64,000 nt of DNA from Pseudomonas abieticivorans (GTDB taxonomy: Bacteria > Pseudomonadota > Gammaproteobacteria > Pseudomonadales > Pseudomonadaceae). The stretch spans positions 3,713,501-3,777,500 of the forward strand of contig NZ_CP094975.1 in assembly GCF_023509015.1 (NCBI RefSeq), written 5' to 3'. Each line of letters starts with the position of its first letter. Within the stretch, counting starts at the first letter, position 1. The notes under the pieces were generated by a model that was not told the origin of the DNA, ran no database searches, and was given only the letters and a program-made list of their open reading frames with translations. Positions 54,713 through 63,152 of this stretch are shown in pieces. The translations under genes were made by a program, and so were the position numbers.

Positions 54713-56140
54713 ATGTATGAACAACGCCTGGAAACGACCTGCGGCTGTGTGTTGGGCGGCGCGGGGCCTGCAGGAATGGGCATGCTGTTCAATGCCCTGA
54801 AGACCGGTGCCATCCATGACCTGGCCCGCCGCGGCTTGATCATCGTGGACGCCAGCCCAACCCCGGGCCTGGGGCGCCTGGGCGATTATCAAATTACCGC
54901 GAACTCGGTGGGCGACGTGTTTCTCGACTGCCTGCGTTCGCCGGAAATGGCCGAGGTGTTCGCGCCATTGCAGGCGTCGGCGGCCTACTGGAACATCCGC
55001 AATCAGGCCCAGGAGGCCCCGCTGCTCAGTGAGGTGGGTGAACTGTTGATCGAGGCCAGCAACCTGGTGTTCGAGCACATCCTGCGCCTCAAGGGCGTGC
55101 AGTTGTGGAGCAGCACCACCATTACCGAAGTGGTCAGCGACGGTGACGGTTACCAAGTGTGGGTCGAACATGAGAACAGCCGCCTGGCCATCCATTGCCA
55201 AAGCCTGGTGCTAAACCTTGGGGGGCATCAGGACCCCCAGCACCTGCTCGATGCCTTGGCCATGCAGGGCTTGCAGTTGCCTGCACCGCATAGCATCCAC
55301 AGCGCCGACCGCTTGCTGCGCATGAGCCCCAAGGCCTTGCGCGCCTACTTTGCCGACACGCTGCAGGCCGGTGGCAAATTTACCGTGGTCGGCGGCTCCC
55401 ACAGCGCGTTCTCGATGCTGGAGAACGTCGCGCGGGCCTTGGAGAATGTCGGGCTGGATGAAGTGACGCTGATTCACCGCTCGCCTATCCGGTTGTTCTA
55501 TGAGAGTGCTGAACAGGCCATGGCCAACGGCTACGCGTTCGACCCGGTCAATGACGTGTGCCCGGTGTCCGGCCGGGTCAACCGCTCCGGCGGCCTGCGC
55601 TACCGCGCCCTGGCCGTGGGTCGTGAGGTGCTGGAGCGCGGTTTTGTCGGCGATACCAAGGTGCGCGCCCGGCGGTTCCAGAGCGACGGTGCCGACCCCG
55701 TGCAGCATGCAGGAGCCAGCCAGGCATTGGCGGAGTCGAGCGTGGTGATCCAGTGCACCGGCTACCAGGCCGTACTGCCGCCCATGCGCTTTGCCGACGG
55801 CGCCGCGATCACCTTGAAAAAAGTCACCGGCGGCCTGGACTCCGACCCCTCCGGCTGCCCCTGCGACCTGTCCGGCAAGCGCCTGCATGGTTTGCACCTG
55901 TTCGGCCTGGGCTCGGGCCTGGGCGTCGACCCATTGCTGGGCAGCGAGCCATCGTTCGCCGGGCGTATCTACGGGGTCTGGCAATTCCACCATGACGCCA
56001 GCCGCGTGGTGATCGAATCGATCATCGCCAAACTGGAACGGGCCGAGGCACTGGCGGCCAAGGGGCAGGAGGTGAGCCGGCTATTGCAATGGCAGCAGTT
56101 GATGCCGGGTCAGAACTGGAGCACGTTGAACTTGCGTTGA
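54713..56140 (+). CDS. Orphan FAD/NAD(P)-binding oxidoreductase
   Basis: A 475-residue two-dinucleotide-domain protein. The FAD site is VLGGAGPAGMGML near residue 12. A second Rossmann motif, FTVVGGSHSAFSMLENV, lies near residue 223, giving a layout like flavin-dependent N-hydroxylating or Baeyer-Villiger-type monooxygenases. CTGYQAVLPP near 352 is like the ATG-type motif of those families, and LHLFGLGSGLG near 393 lies in the C-terminal part. The start at 54713 follows CAGGGGA. It has no partner genes and ends in its own terminator. I cannot assign a substrate; N-hydroxylation of an amine is one possibility. Confidence 0.7.
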   Translation: MYEQRLETTCGCVLGGAGPAGMGMLFNALKTGAIHDLARRGLIIVDASPTPGLGRLGDYQITANSVGDVFLDCLRSPEMAEVFAPLQASAAYWNIRNQAQEAPLLSEVGELLIEASNLVFEHILRLKGVQLWSSTTITEVVSDGDGYQVWVEHENSRLAIHCQSLVLNLGGHQDPQHLLDALAMQGLQLPAPHSIHSADRLLRMSPKALRAYFADTLQAGGKFTVVGGSHSAFSMLENVARALENVGLDEVTLIHRSPIRLFYESAEQAMANGYAFDPVNDVCPVSGRVNRSGGLRYRALAVGREVLERGFVGDTKVRARRFQSDGADPVQHAGASQALAESSVVIQCTGYQAVLPPMRFADGAAITLKKVTGGLDSDPSGCPCDLSGKRLHGLHLFGLGSGLGVDPLLGSEPSFAGRIYGVWQFHHDASRVVIESIIAKLERAEALAAKGQEVSRLLQWQQLMPGQNWSTLNLR

Positions 56141-56144
56141 GATG

Positions 56145-56179
56145 AAAAAGGGCGAATCGAGAGATTCGCCCTTTTTTTT
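56145..56179 (+). terminator. Terminator after the orphan FAD gene
   Basis: AAAAAGGGCGAATC and GATTCGCCCTTTTTTTT form a strong stem with a short GAGA loop, 4 bp after the stop codon. Confidence 0.9.
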
Positions 56180-56251
56180 GCTTTGGCATTTGTGTGGGAT
56201 TTGGGCGTGGCTGGGGGGGCGGCGGCGGGGTTTGGCTTGGGATTCAATTGT

Positions 56252-56477
56252 TGCTGAGACCGGCCGCCCGCGCGGCCTATTCGCAAGCAAGCTTGCTCCC
56301 ACATTGGCTGCAACGTGCCAATGTCTGCGGGAGCGGCGTTGAGCGCTTTTAAAGCACCGCAAATGGGCCTGCGATACCTCCAAAACCGGCAACGCCTCCC
56401 TACCAGAATGCGGCACGTTGCAACCAATGTGGGAGCAAGCTTGCTTGCGATAGGCCGCGCGGGCGGCCGGTCTCAGC
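56252..56477. repeat. Inverted pair of the dispersed palindromic repeat
   Basis: Two copies of the repeat first seen at 48275 lie here in opposite orientation: about 56252-56317 (reverse) and 56411-56477 (forward). The arms match over about 65 bp with only one or two differences, including flanks outside the core such as GCACGTTGCA. About 93 bp separate them. This is a BIME-like or REPIN-like composite. The whole 56180-56524 interval holds no gene. Confidence 0.85.
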
Positions 56478-56524
56478 ATCACTTGAATCCAAAGCCCAGC
56501 CAATCCCATCCCATCCTCCCCCCC

Positions 56525-57406
56525 TCAGCGCCCCCCCGCCTGCACCAACAACCAATCAAACAACTCAACCAACCCCGCCGACGCCTTGGCCCGTTGCGGG
56601 TACACCAGGTAGTACCCCAACCCGGTACGCACTTTCAGGTCGAACGGCATGGCCAGTTGGCCGTTGGCCAGGTCTTCGGCGATCAGGGCCCAGTCACCGA
56701 TGGCCACGCCCGTGCCGTGGGTGGCCACTGACATGGCCAGGTCCAGGGTTTCGAAGTGCTGGCCCTTGCTGACATTGCCCAGGGTGCCGCCGGCGGCCTT
56801 GAGCCAGGTTTCCCAGTCGGTGTCTTCGCGGGTGGGATGCAGCAGCATGTGGTGCTCAAGGTCGGCAACGCATTTGAGCGGGGTGGGGCCCTTGAGCAGT
56901 TGCGGTGCGCACACCGGTGTCAGTTGCTCGTCGAACAGGTGCCGCGCGACCATCCCGGTGCCGGGTGGTGGGCCGTAGATGATCGCCGCGCCAAAGTCCT
57001 CGCGGCGAAAGTCCACGCCGTGTTGCACCGTGGTGGTCAGCTCCACCGGCACATCCGGGCGCTCGGCCTGCCAGCGCATCAGGCGTGGCCATAGCCAGCG
57101 CATCACGCAGGTCGGCGCCTTGAGCTGGATAGCCTCGCTGGCCTGTTCCAGGTCGTCCACTGCCTCTGTGATCAGGGCAAACACCTGCTGCATTTTCGGG
57201 AACAACTCACGGCCCTGGGGCGTCAGGCTCAGGCCGCGCGCCTGGCGCACGAACAGCGGGTAGCCCAGGTGGCTTTCCAACCCGGCGATCTGCCGGCTCA
57301 CGGCGCCTTGGGTGATGTGCAGTTGCTGCGCCGCGCGGGTGAAATTGCAGCACTGGGCCGTGACCACGAAGGTGTGCAGGGCGGGCAGGGGAGGGAGACG
57401 TTTCAT
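56525..57406 (-). CDS. LysR-family regulator, GcvA-like
   Basis: A 293-residue LysR protein starting MKRLPPLPALHTFVVTAQCC at 57406, a GcvA-type N-terminus. The HTH is NFTRAAQQLHITQGAVSRQI. An upstream in-frame ATG at 57433 is a weaker alternative. It is divergent from the aruI-like operon with 114 bp between the starts and most likely regulates it. Confidence 0.87.
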   Translation of the reverse strand: MKRLPPLPALHTFVVTAQCCNFTRAAQQLHITQGAVSRQIAGLESHLGYPLFVRQARGLSLTPQGRELFPKMQQVFALITEAVDDLEQASEAIQLKAPTCVMRWLWPRLMRWQAERPDVPVELTTTVQHGVDFRREDFGAAIIYGPPPGTGMVARHLFDEQLTPVCAPQLLKGPTPLKCVADLEHHMLLHPTREDTDWETWLKAAGGTLGNVSKGQHFETLDLAMSVATHGTGVAIGDWALIAEDLANGQLAMPFDLKVRTGLGYYLVYPQRAKASAGLVELFDWLLVQAGGR

Positions 57407-57520
57407 CGTGCTTAAGCCATGACGTGAAGACATGCCTAGTATGACGATTTTTGGTTTGTGCAGGTTACCGCCCGACGGTTCCAATGCAGCCTGATACCAG
57501 AATTACAAAGGCATTGGATC

Positions 57521-59161
57521 ATGGCGACGTGTGGCGAAGTATTGGTAAAACTCCTTGAAGGCTATGCTGTAGACCAAGTTTTCGGTATTCCTGGCGTGCA
57601 TACCGTGGAGCTCTACCGCGGCCTGGCCGACTCCAACATCGCGCACGTTACCCCGCGCCACGAGCAAGGCGCTGGCTTCATGGCTGACGGTTACGCCCGC
57701 ACCCGTGGCAAGCCCGGCGTGTGTTTCATCATCACCGGCCCCGGCATGACCAATATCACCACCGCCATGGGCCAGGCTTATGCCGATTCGATCCCGATGC
57801 TGGTGATTTCCAGCGTGCAAAGCCGCAACCAGTTGGGCGGCGGGCGCGGCAAGCTGCATGAATTGCCAAACCAGGGCAGCCTGGTGGCCGGCGTGTGTGC
57901 TTTCTCCCATACCCTGATGTCAGCTGATGATTTGCCGATGGTGTTGGCCCGCGCCTTCGCGGTGTTCCAGGGCGCGCGGCCGCGGCCGGTGCACATCGAG
58001 ATTCCACTGGACGTGCTGGTGGAGCCGGCCGATCACCTGTTGGCCTGCAAGCCCGTCAGCGTCAACCGCGCCGGCCCCGCGCCCGCTGCGGTGGAGCACA
58101 TGGTGCGCCTGTTGGCGGCGGCGAAACGCCCGCTGATCCTCGCCGGGGGTGGTGCCATCGATGCCGCGGCCAGCCTCGTGCGCCTGGCCGAACGGCTGCA
58201 GGCGCCGGTGGCGTTGACCATCAATGCCAAGGGCATGTTGCCCTCGGCCCACCCCTTGCTGATCGGCTCGACCCAGTCGCTGGTCGCCACCCGCGCACTG
58301 GTGTGCGAGGCCGACGTGGTGCTGGCGATCGGCACGGAGTTGGCCGAAACCGACTACGACATCACCTTCAAGGGCGGCTTCCAGATCCCGGGTACCTTGC
58401 TGCGGGTGGACATCGACCCGGACCAGACCGTGCGCAACTATGCGCCCGCCGTGGCGCTGGTGGCCGATGCCCAGCTTGCCGCCCAGGCGCTGGAGGCCGA
58501 ACTGGACCGCCACAGCCTGGCCCCCCGCCTGGCCGATTGGGGCGCACGGCGCGCACAGGCCTTGCGCGACACCCTGGCTGGCGAGTGGGATGAGGCCACG
58601 TTGGGCCAGACGGTGTTCCTCAAGACTGTATTGCAGGCGCTGCCCGAGGCCGTGTTGGTGGGCGATTCCACGCAGCCGGTCTACAGCGGCAACCTGACCC
58701 TGGACCTGGACCACCCGCGCCGCTGGTTCAACGCCTCCACCGGTTACGGCACCCTCGGTTATGCCTTGCCTGCGGCCATGGGGGCCTGGCTTGGCGGCCA
58801 TGCCAAGCGCGAGTCGCGTGGCCCGGTGGTGTGCCTGATCGGCGACGGCGGCCTGCAGTTCACCTTGCCGGAACTGGCCAGCGCCGTAGAGGCACAGATC
58901 CCGGTGATCGTGCTGCTGTGGAATAACCACGGCTACGAAGAGATCAAGAAGTACATGGTCAACCGCGACATCACGCCGGTGGGCGTGGACATACATACCC
59001 CCGACTTCATCGGCATCGCCAAGGCCATGGGCTGTTTTGCCCAAGCCGTCAGTGGTGCGGCCACTTTGCAGGCAGCCCTGCGCGAAGCACGCGGGCGTTC
59101 GTTGCCGACGCTGATTGAAGTCAACCAAACCGTCTGGATGAGTGAGCTGCAAGCATGCTGA
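57521..59161 (+). CDS. aruI: Thiamine-diphosphate 2-ketoarginine decarboxylase (AruI-like)
   Basis: A 546-residue ThDP enzyme of the acetolactate-synthase fold. Catalytic Glu is in TPRHEQGAGFMADGYAR near residue 50; the ThDP/Mg site is LIGDGGLQFTLPEL with WNNHGYEE near residues 443-475. The closest family I know is 5-guanidino-2-oxopentanoate decarboxylase AruI of P. aeruginosa (559 residues), in the arginine transaminase pathway. The downstream aldehyde dehydrogenase, overlapping by 7 bp, would oxidise the product 4-guanidinobutanal, which supports this. The arginine transaminase gene aruH is not adjacent. Confidence 0.8.
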   Translation: MATCGEVLVKLLEGYAVDQVFGIPGVHTVELYRGLADSNIAHVTPRHEQGAGFMADGYARTRGKPGVCFIITGPGMTNITTAMGQAYADSIPMLVISSVQSRNQLGGGRGKLHELPNQGSLVAGVCAFSHTLMSADDLPMVLARAFAVFQGARPRPVHIEIPLDVLVEPADHLLACKPVSVNRAGPAPAAVEHMVRLLAAAKRPLILAGGGAIDAAASLVRLAERLQAPVALTINAKGMLPSAHPLLIGSTQSLVATRALVCEADVVLAIGTELAETDYDITFKGGFQIPGTLLRVDIDPDQTVRNYAPAVALVADAQLAAQALEAELDRHSLAPRLADWGARRAQALRDTLAGEWDEATLGQTVFLKTVLQALPEAVLVGDSTQPVYSGNLTLDLDHPRRWFNASTGYGTLGYALPAAMGAWLGGHAKRESRGPVVCLIGDGGLQFTLPELASAVEAQIPVIVLLWNNHGYEEIKKYMVNRDITPVGVDIHTPDFIGIAKAMGCFAQAVSGAATLQAALREARGRSLPTLIEVNQTVWMSELQAC

Positions 59162-60606
59162 AATTTCCCCCAACCCTGCCAGGCATTTATATCGATAGCC
59201 AATGGTCCAGCGGCCCGCAGGCCTTGACCGTGACCAACCCGGCCAGCGAACAGGTCCTTACCCACGTGGCCGGCGCCGATGGCGTGACCGCCGAGCGTGC
59301 CGTGAGCGCGGCGCAACAGGCATTCCCGCGCTGGTCGACCACCACCGGTGCAGAGCGCGCGGTGTTCTTGCGTGCGATTGCCCGCGGGGTCGAAGCCCAG
59401 CGTGAGCGCCTGGTGCAGGTGCAGGCGACAAACAACGGCAAGCCGGTGAGCGAGGCGGCGATCGACGTGGATGACGTGATCGGCACCTTCGATTACTACG
59501 CCCAACTGGCCGAAGGCCTGGATGCGCGCCAGGATGCGCCGATCGAATTGCCCACGGCCGATTTTGCCGCCCGTGTGCGCCGCGAGCCGTGCGGCGTGGT
59601 GGGGCTGATCGTGCCGTGGAACTTCCCCATGGTGACCACCGCCTGGAAACTGGCCCCGGCCCTGGCGGCGGGGTGCTGCGTGGTTCTCAAACCGTCGGAA
59701 GTCACGCCCTTGGCCGAGCTGGAGCTGGCCGCGATTATTGCCAGCAGCGGCCTGCCGGCAGGGGTGTTCAACCTGGTGTGTGGCACGGGCGTGGAAGTCG
59801 GCACGGTATTGTCGGGCCACCCGGGCATCGCCAAGGTGTCATTCACCGGTAGCAATGCGGTGGGCGTGCAAGTGATGCAACGCGCGGCAGAGAGCATCAA
59901 GGGCGTCAGCCTGGAGCTGGGCGGCAAGTCGTCCTTGCTGGTGATGGCCGACGCCGACCTGGACCTGGCCGTCGAGTTGGCGTGCGGCGGTGGCTACTTC
60001 AACGCAGGCCAAATGTGTTCCGCGACCAGCCGCGTGTTGGTGGCAGCACCGTTGTACGAACGCTTCGTCGAGCGCCTGAAGGCTCGGGCTGAAGCGGTCA
60101 AGGTGGGCGACCCGTTCGAGCCGGGCACCGAGATGGGGGCGCTGGTCAACCTGGCGCAGTACCAGCGTGTGCTGGGGCATGTGCAAAAGGGCCTGGCTGC
60201 GGGGGCCAAGTTGCTGTGCGGCGGCGCTCGCCCGGCCGAGCTTGCGGTCGGCTATTACCTGCAGCCCACGGTGTTTACCGACGTGCCGCTGGACAGCGCC
60301 TTGTGGCGCGAGGAGGTCTTTGGCCCGGTGTTGTGCGTGCGCGCCTTCATTGACGAGGCCCAGGCCATCGAGCTGGCTAACGACAGCGACTATGGCCTGG
60401 TGGCCAGCGTGGTCAGCGCCGATGCTGCCACTGGCGAACGCGTGGCCAATGCCCTGCAGGCGGGCCTGGTGTGGCTCAACGCGCCTCAGGTGATCTTCCC
60501 GCAGACCGCCTGGGGCGGCTACAAGCAGAGCAGCCTGGGCCGCGAGCTAGGGCCCTGGGGCTTGCAGGCCTTCCAGGAAATCAAGCACGTGGTACGCGCC
60601 GTTTAA
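59155..60606 (+). CDS. Aldehyde dehydrogenase, probably for 4-guanidinobutanal
   Basis: A 483-residue NAD(P)-dependent aldehyde dehydrogenase. Cofactor-binding and catalytic marks are VPWNFPMVTTAWKLAPAL, FTGSNAVG, the general base Glu in LELGGKSS near residue 254 and the nucleophile Cys in NAGQMCSATSR near 287. It belongs to the betaine/aminoaldehyde group. Coupling to the AruI-like gene (7 bp overlap) suggests oxidation of 4-guanidinobutanal to 4-guanidinobutyrate. Its stop codon is shared in a TTAA with the convergent AraC gene. Confidence 0.85.
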   Translation: MLKFPPTLPGIYIDSQWSSGPQALTVTNPASEQVLTHVAGADGVTAERAVSAAQQAFPRWSTTTGAERAVFLRAIARGVEAQRERLVQVQATNNGKPVSEAAIDVDDVIGTFDYYAQLAEGLDARQDAPIELPTADFAARVRREPCGVVGLIVPWNFPMVTTAWKLAPALAAGCCVVLKPSEVTPLAELELAAIIASSGLPAGVFNLVCGTGVEVGTVLSGHPGIAKVSFTGSNAVGVQVMQRAAESIKGVSLELGGKSSLLVMADADLDLAVELACGGGYFNAGQMCSATSRVLVAAPLYERFVERLKARAEAVKVGDPFEPGTEMGALVNLAQYQRVLGHVQKGLAAGAKLLCGGARPAELAVGYYLQPTVFTDVPLDSALWREEVFGPVLCVRAFIDEAQAIELANDSDYGLVASVVSADAATGERVANALQAGLVWLNAPQVIFPQTAWGGYKQSSLGRELGPWGLQAFQEIKHVVRAV

Positions 60607-61544
60607 GGCGTGGCCATGCGCAGGCGCGCCAAGTCCCGCACCGGTGGCGCGCCGAACTGGCGGCTGTATTCGCGGCTGAATTGCGAGGGGCTTTCATAGC
60701 CCACGCGATAGCCGGCTGCGGCGGCTTCCAGCCCTTCGATCAGCATCAACCGACGGGCCTCCTGCAGGCGCAGTTGTTTCTGGTACTGCAACGGGCTCAT
60801 TGACGTTACCGCCTTGAACCGATGGTGCAGGGTGGAGGCGCTCAAGTTGATTTCCCGGGCCAGGTCCTCGATGCGCAGCGGCCGATGGAAATGTTGATTG
60901 AGCCAACTGATGGCCTGGCTGACGCGGTGGGTCTGGGTGTTGCACACGGCGATTTCGTAGAGGCGATGGCCCTGCTTGCTGCGCAACAACCGATACAGAA
61001 TTTCCCGACGTACCAGTGGCGCGAGCATGGCGATGTCTTTTGGCGAGTCCAGTAAGCGTACCAGGCGGATCACCGCGTCGAGCAGGTGCGGGTCCATGCG
61101 TTCCACGTACAAGCCACGGCCGGTGGGCCGGGTGGGTACACCAATGGGCCCCGCCTCGGCGATCAGCGCGTTGATCTCGGCCGGGTCCAGGTCCAGTCGC
61201 AATGACAGGCTTGGGCTCTCAGGCGATGCTTCGACCACGCCACCGCTGATGGGCATGGCCACCGACAACACCATGTAGTTCAGGGCATCGTAGGTGTATT
61301 CCTCATCACCCAGGCACACCTTCTTGCTGCCATTGGCCTGGATGCATAAGGCCGGTTGCACCAGGGTGGGGAAGGAGTGCGTGCGCAAAGTGCTTTGTTC
61401 GTAACGCACCAGGTGCAGGTCCTTGATGGGGCAACTGACGGTGCCTTGCTCGGTCACGTGGCGGCGAATCAGGTTGGCCAGGTCCGCCTGCTGCAGTTGC
61501 AGGGCAGGGTCCAGGGCCAGGGGTAACGGCTCGGCTTCGGACAT
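60603..61544 (-). CDS. AraC-family regulator
   Basis: A 313-residue AraC protein of the branch with an N-terminal AraC_N-type domain (CPIKDLHLVRYEQSTLRTHS, then ALCIQANGSKKV). The C-terminal double HTH is RIEDLAREINLSASTLHHRF and then AAAGYRVGYESPSQFSREYS. Start at 61544 with AAGGA eight bases before it. Many relatives control adjacent dehydrogenase or reductase genes; here the neighbour to the right, across a large palindrome, is a monooxygenase-domain gene. Confidence 0.87.
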   Translation of the reverse strand: MSEAEPLPLALDPALQLQQADLANLIRRHVTEQGTVSCPIKDLHLVRYEQSTLRTHSFPTLVQPALCIQANGSKKVCLGDEEYTYDALNYMVLSVAMPISGGVVEASPESPSLSLRLDLDPAEINALIAEAGPIGVPTRPTGRGLYVERMDPHLLDAVIRLVRLLDSPKDIAMLAPLVRREILYRLLRSKQGHRLYEIAVCNTQTHRVSQAISWLNQHFHRPLRIEDLAREINLSASTLHHRFKAVTSMSPLQYQKQLRLQEARRLMLIEGLEAAAAGYRVGYESPSQFSREYSRQFGAPPVRDLARLRMATP

Positions 61545-61614
61545 GGTGGGTGTTCCTTTGGCCAAATGGGTGTGTAGGGTTTGATACAGCATAAGTTTGG
61601 GCAAGCGCAGCCGC

Positions 61615-61690
61615 TAGTCGAATGCTGCCGGGTGCTTGCCTGATCCTGCAGGTGTACAGGATCAGGCAAGCACCCGGCAGGAATCGACTA
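61615..61690. repeat. Near-perfect 34 bp inverted repeat between two divergent genes
   Basis: The arms 61615-61648 and 61657-61690 are reverse complements over 34 bp with two mismatches and an 8-base loop. The inner 24 bp, ending GCTTGCCTGATCCTG, are perfect. It does not match the REP families elsewhere in the window. It lies 70 bp from each flanking start codon (AraC gene at 61544, monooxygenase-domain gene at 61763). It could be a miniature mobile repeat, a strong RNA hairpin or a large operator. Confidence 0.85.
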
Positions 61691-61762
61691 ACCGATTTTG
61701 CGCTTGGGCCGTAATCTCTGTTCCTGTAGCGATGGGCTATCTATTACAGGGGAGAGCAGACC

Positions 61763-62104
61763 ATGACCCAGCCATCAACGGTCAGTCATTCAACCTTCAT
61801 TCGCGCTCGTGCCGGTCGCTCCGCCGCGTTGGGCGAGCACCTCAACCGTTTGCTGGAACCTTCGAGAACGGCTGCCGGCTGCCTGCATTTTGCCTTGCAG
61901 CATTCGCAATGCGACGCCGACCTGTGGCTGATCTCCGGCTTCTGGGCCGATCAGCAGGCCATGACTGCGTGGTTTGCCTCGCCAGTGATGCAGGTTTTTG
62001 ATGACCTGCTGGCGCTGGGGCTGGTCAACAGCCTGGACGTGCACACCTTCAACGACGCGACCACCCAAGGCGTCGCGACACCGTGGCACCTCAAGGTCAG
62101 TTGA
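61763..62104 (+). CDS. Antibiotic-biosynthesis-monooxygenase (ABM) domain protein
   Basis: A 113-residue protein of the YgiN/ABM dimeric ferredoxin-like fold: FIRARAGRSAALGEHLNRLL, then AGCLHFALQHSQCDADLWLI and a final SLDVHTFNDAT strand. Such proteins are putative quinol monooxygenases. It starts after AGGGGAGAGC and is probably controlled by the AraC regulator divergent to it. Substrate unknown. Confidence 0.75.
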   Translation: MTQPSTVSHSTFIRARAGRSAALGEHLNRLLEPSRTAAGCLHFALQHSQCDADLWLISGFWADQQAMTAWFASPVMQVFDDLLALGLVNSLDVHTFNDATTQGVATPWHLKVS

Positions 62105-62148
62105 GGTTTACAATGGCGGCCTTTGATCAATGGGCCGGGAACCGCAAC

Positions 62149-62379
62149 ATGGCACGTAGAGAGTTTGCACAACACGAAGCAGTATCGGCCGTAGTGCCGG
62201 GCGAGGGCGGCTACAGTGCAGCCATCGCGATAAAAGGCCTGGGCGCTGGCGGCGTACCACGCTTTCACAAGGTGCTGGAAGGCACCACCTTTGCCAAAGC
62301 CTTTGAAGCCGATGATGCAGCCACTGCCGAGCTGGCGCGCCTTGCCGATGTGAGCGAAGACGGCGAGCTGGTCTGGTAA
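62149..62379 (+). CDS. Small conserved hypothetical protein
   Basis: A 76-residue protein (MARREFAQHEAVSAVVPGEG) with a beta-rich N-terminus and a helical, Ala-rich, acidic C-terminus ending GELVW. An upstream in-frame ATG at 62113 is possible. It follows the ABM gene after 44 bp and may be co-transcribed. No function recognised. Confidence 0.55.
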   Translation: MARREFAQHEAVSAVVPGEGGYSAAIAIKGLGAGGVPRFHKVLEGTTFAKAFEADDAATAELARLADVSEDGELVW

Positions 62380-62426
62380 ATCGCGTCGTTCTTTTCGCGG
62401 ATGCTCCTACCCTGGGCGTACAGGCT

Positions 62427-63050
62427 TCAAGCCTTGGGGCGGTGCATCTTGAACAACGCCTCGGGGCCCAGCTGGAAGTAGTCGGCCGGGCCGCCGCCAC
62501 GCAAAATCGGCTCGCCGGCAGCGGTGTCGTAGATGCCGTCCTTGAGCAGGTGCCTGGCGATGTGCACGGCCACCACCTCGCCCAGGATCAACCAGGTGGG
62601 CACCACCTGTTGGTCGGCGCGTTGTAGCTGAATGATCTGGGTAACCTTGCATTCGAACGACACCGGGCTTTCCTGCACCCGTGGCACGCTGATCACCCTG
62701 GAGGCGACCGGCGTCAGGCCGCTCAGCACAAACTCGTCCACTTCGGGGGCCACCGGCGCACAGCTCTGGTTCATCTGCTCGGCCAAGGGCCGGGTGGCCA
62801 GGTTCCAGGCGAACTCGCCGGTTTTCTCGATGTTGTTCAGGCTGTCTTTGCGGCCAACGCTGGCAAAACCGATGATGGGCGGGATGTAGTTGAAGGCGTT
62901 GAAGAAGCTGTAGGGCGCCAGGTTCAGTTTGCCTGCTTCGTCGTGGGACGAGATCCAGCCAATCGGCCGTGGGCCGACGATGGCGTTGAAGGGGTCGTGT
63001 GGCAGGCCGTGGCCCTGGGCGGGTTCGTAGTAATAGGTGTCGTCGGGCAT
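62427..63050 (-). CDS. Flavin reductase-like (DIM6/NTAB) FMN-binding protein
   Basis: A 207-residue protein of the flavin-reductase-like split-barrel family. Characteristic parts are NAIVGPRPIGWISSHDEAGK near residue 23, NLAPYSFFNAFNYIPPIIGF and KDSLNNIEKTGEFAWNLAT. ATG 63050 is chosen over the longer frame because the conserved domain starts there. It probably binds FMN and reduces it with NAD(P)H or uses it on small substrates. It may serve the monooxygenase-domain protein nearby, though it is on the other strand. Confidence 0.85.
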   Translation of the reverse strand: MPDDTYYYEPAQGHGLPHDPFNAIVGPRPIGWISSHDEAGKLNLAPYSFFNAFNYIPPIIGFASVGRKDSLNNIEKTGEFAWNLATRPLAEQMNQSCAPVAPEVDEFVLSGLTPVASRVISVPRVQESPVSFECKVTQIIQLQRADQQVVPTWLILGEVVAVHIARHLLKDGIYDTAAGEPILRGGGPADYFQLGPEALFKMHRPKA

Positions 63051-63068
63051 TGTGAAACTCCGGGCTGG

Positions 63069-63146
63069 TTCGCGGATAAATCCGCTCCTACACAATGAAG
63101 ATTCGGTTGGTCATGTTCAACCTGTAGGAGCGGTTTTATCCGCGAA
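63069..63146. repeat. REP pair between the flavin reductase and the last transporter
   Basis: TTCGCGGATAAATCCGCTCC at 63069 and its imperfect inverted copy ending ATCCGCGAA at 63146 face each other across 30 bp. They belong to the same REP family as 32389. A lone remnant (TCGCGGATGCTCCTAC) is seen near 62395. Confidence 0.85.
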
Positions 63147-63152
63147 AAGGGC

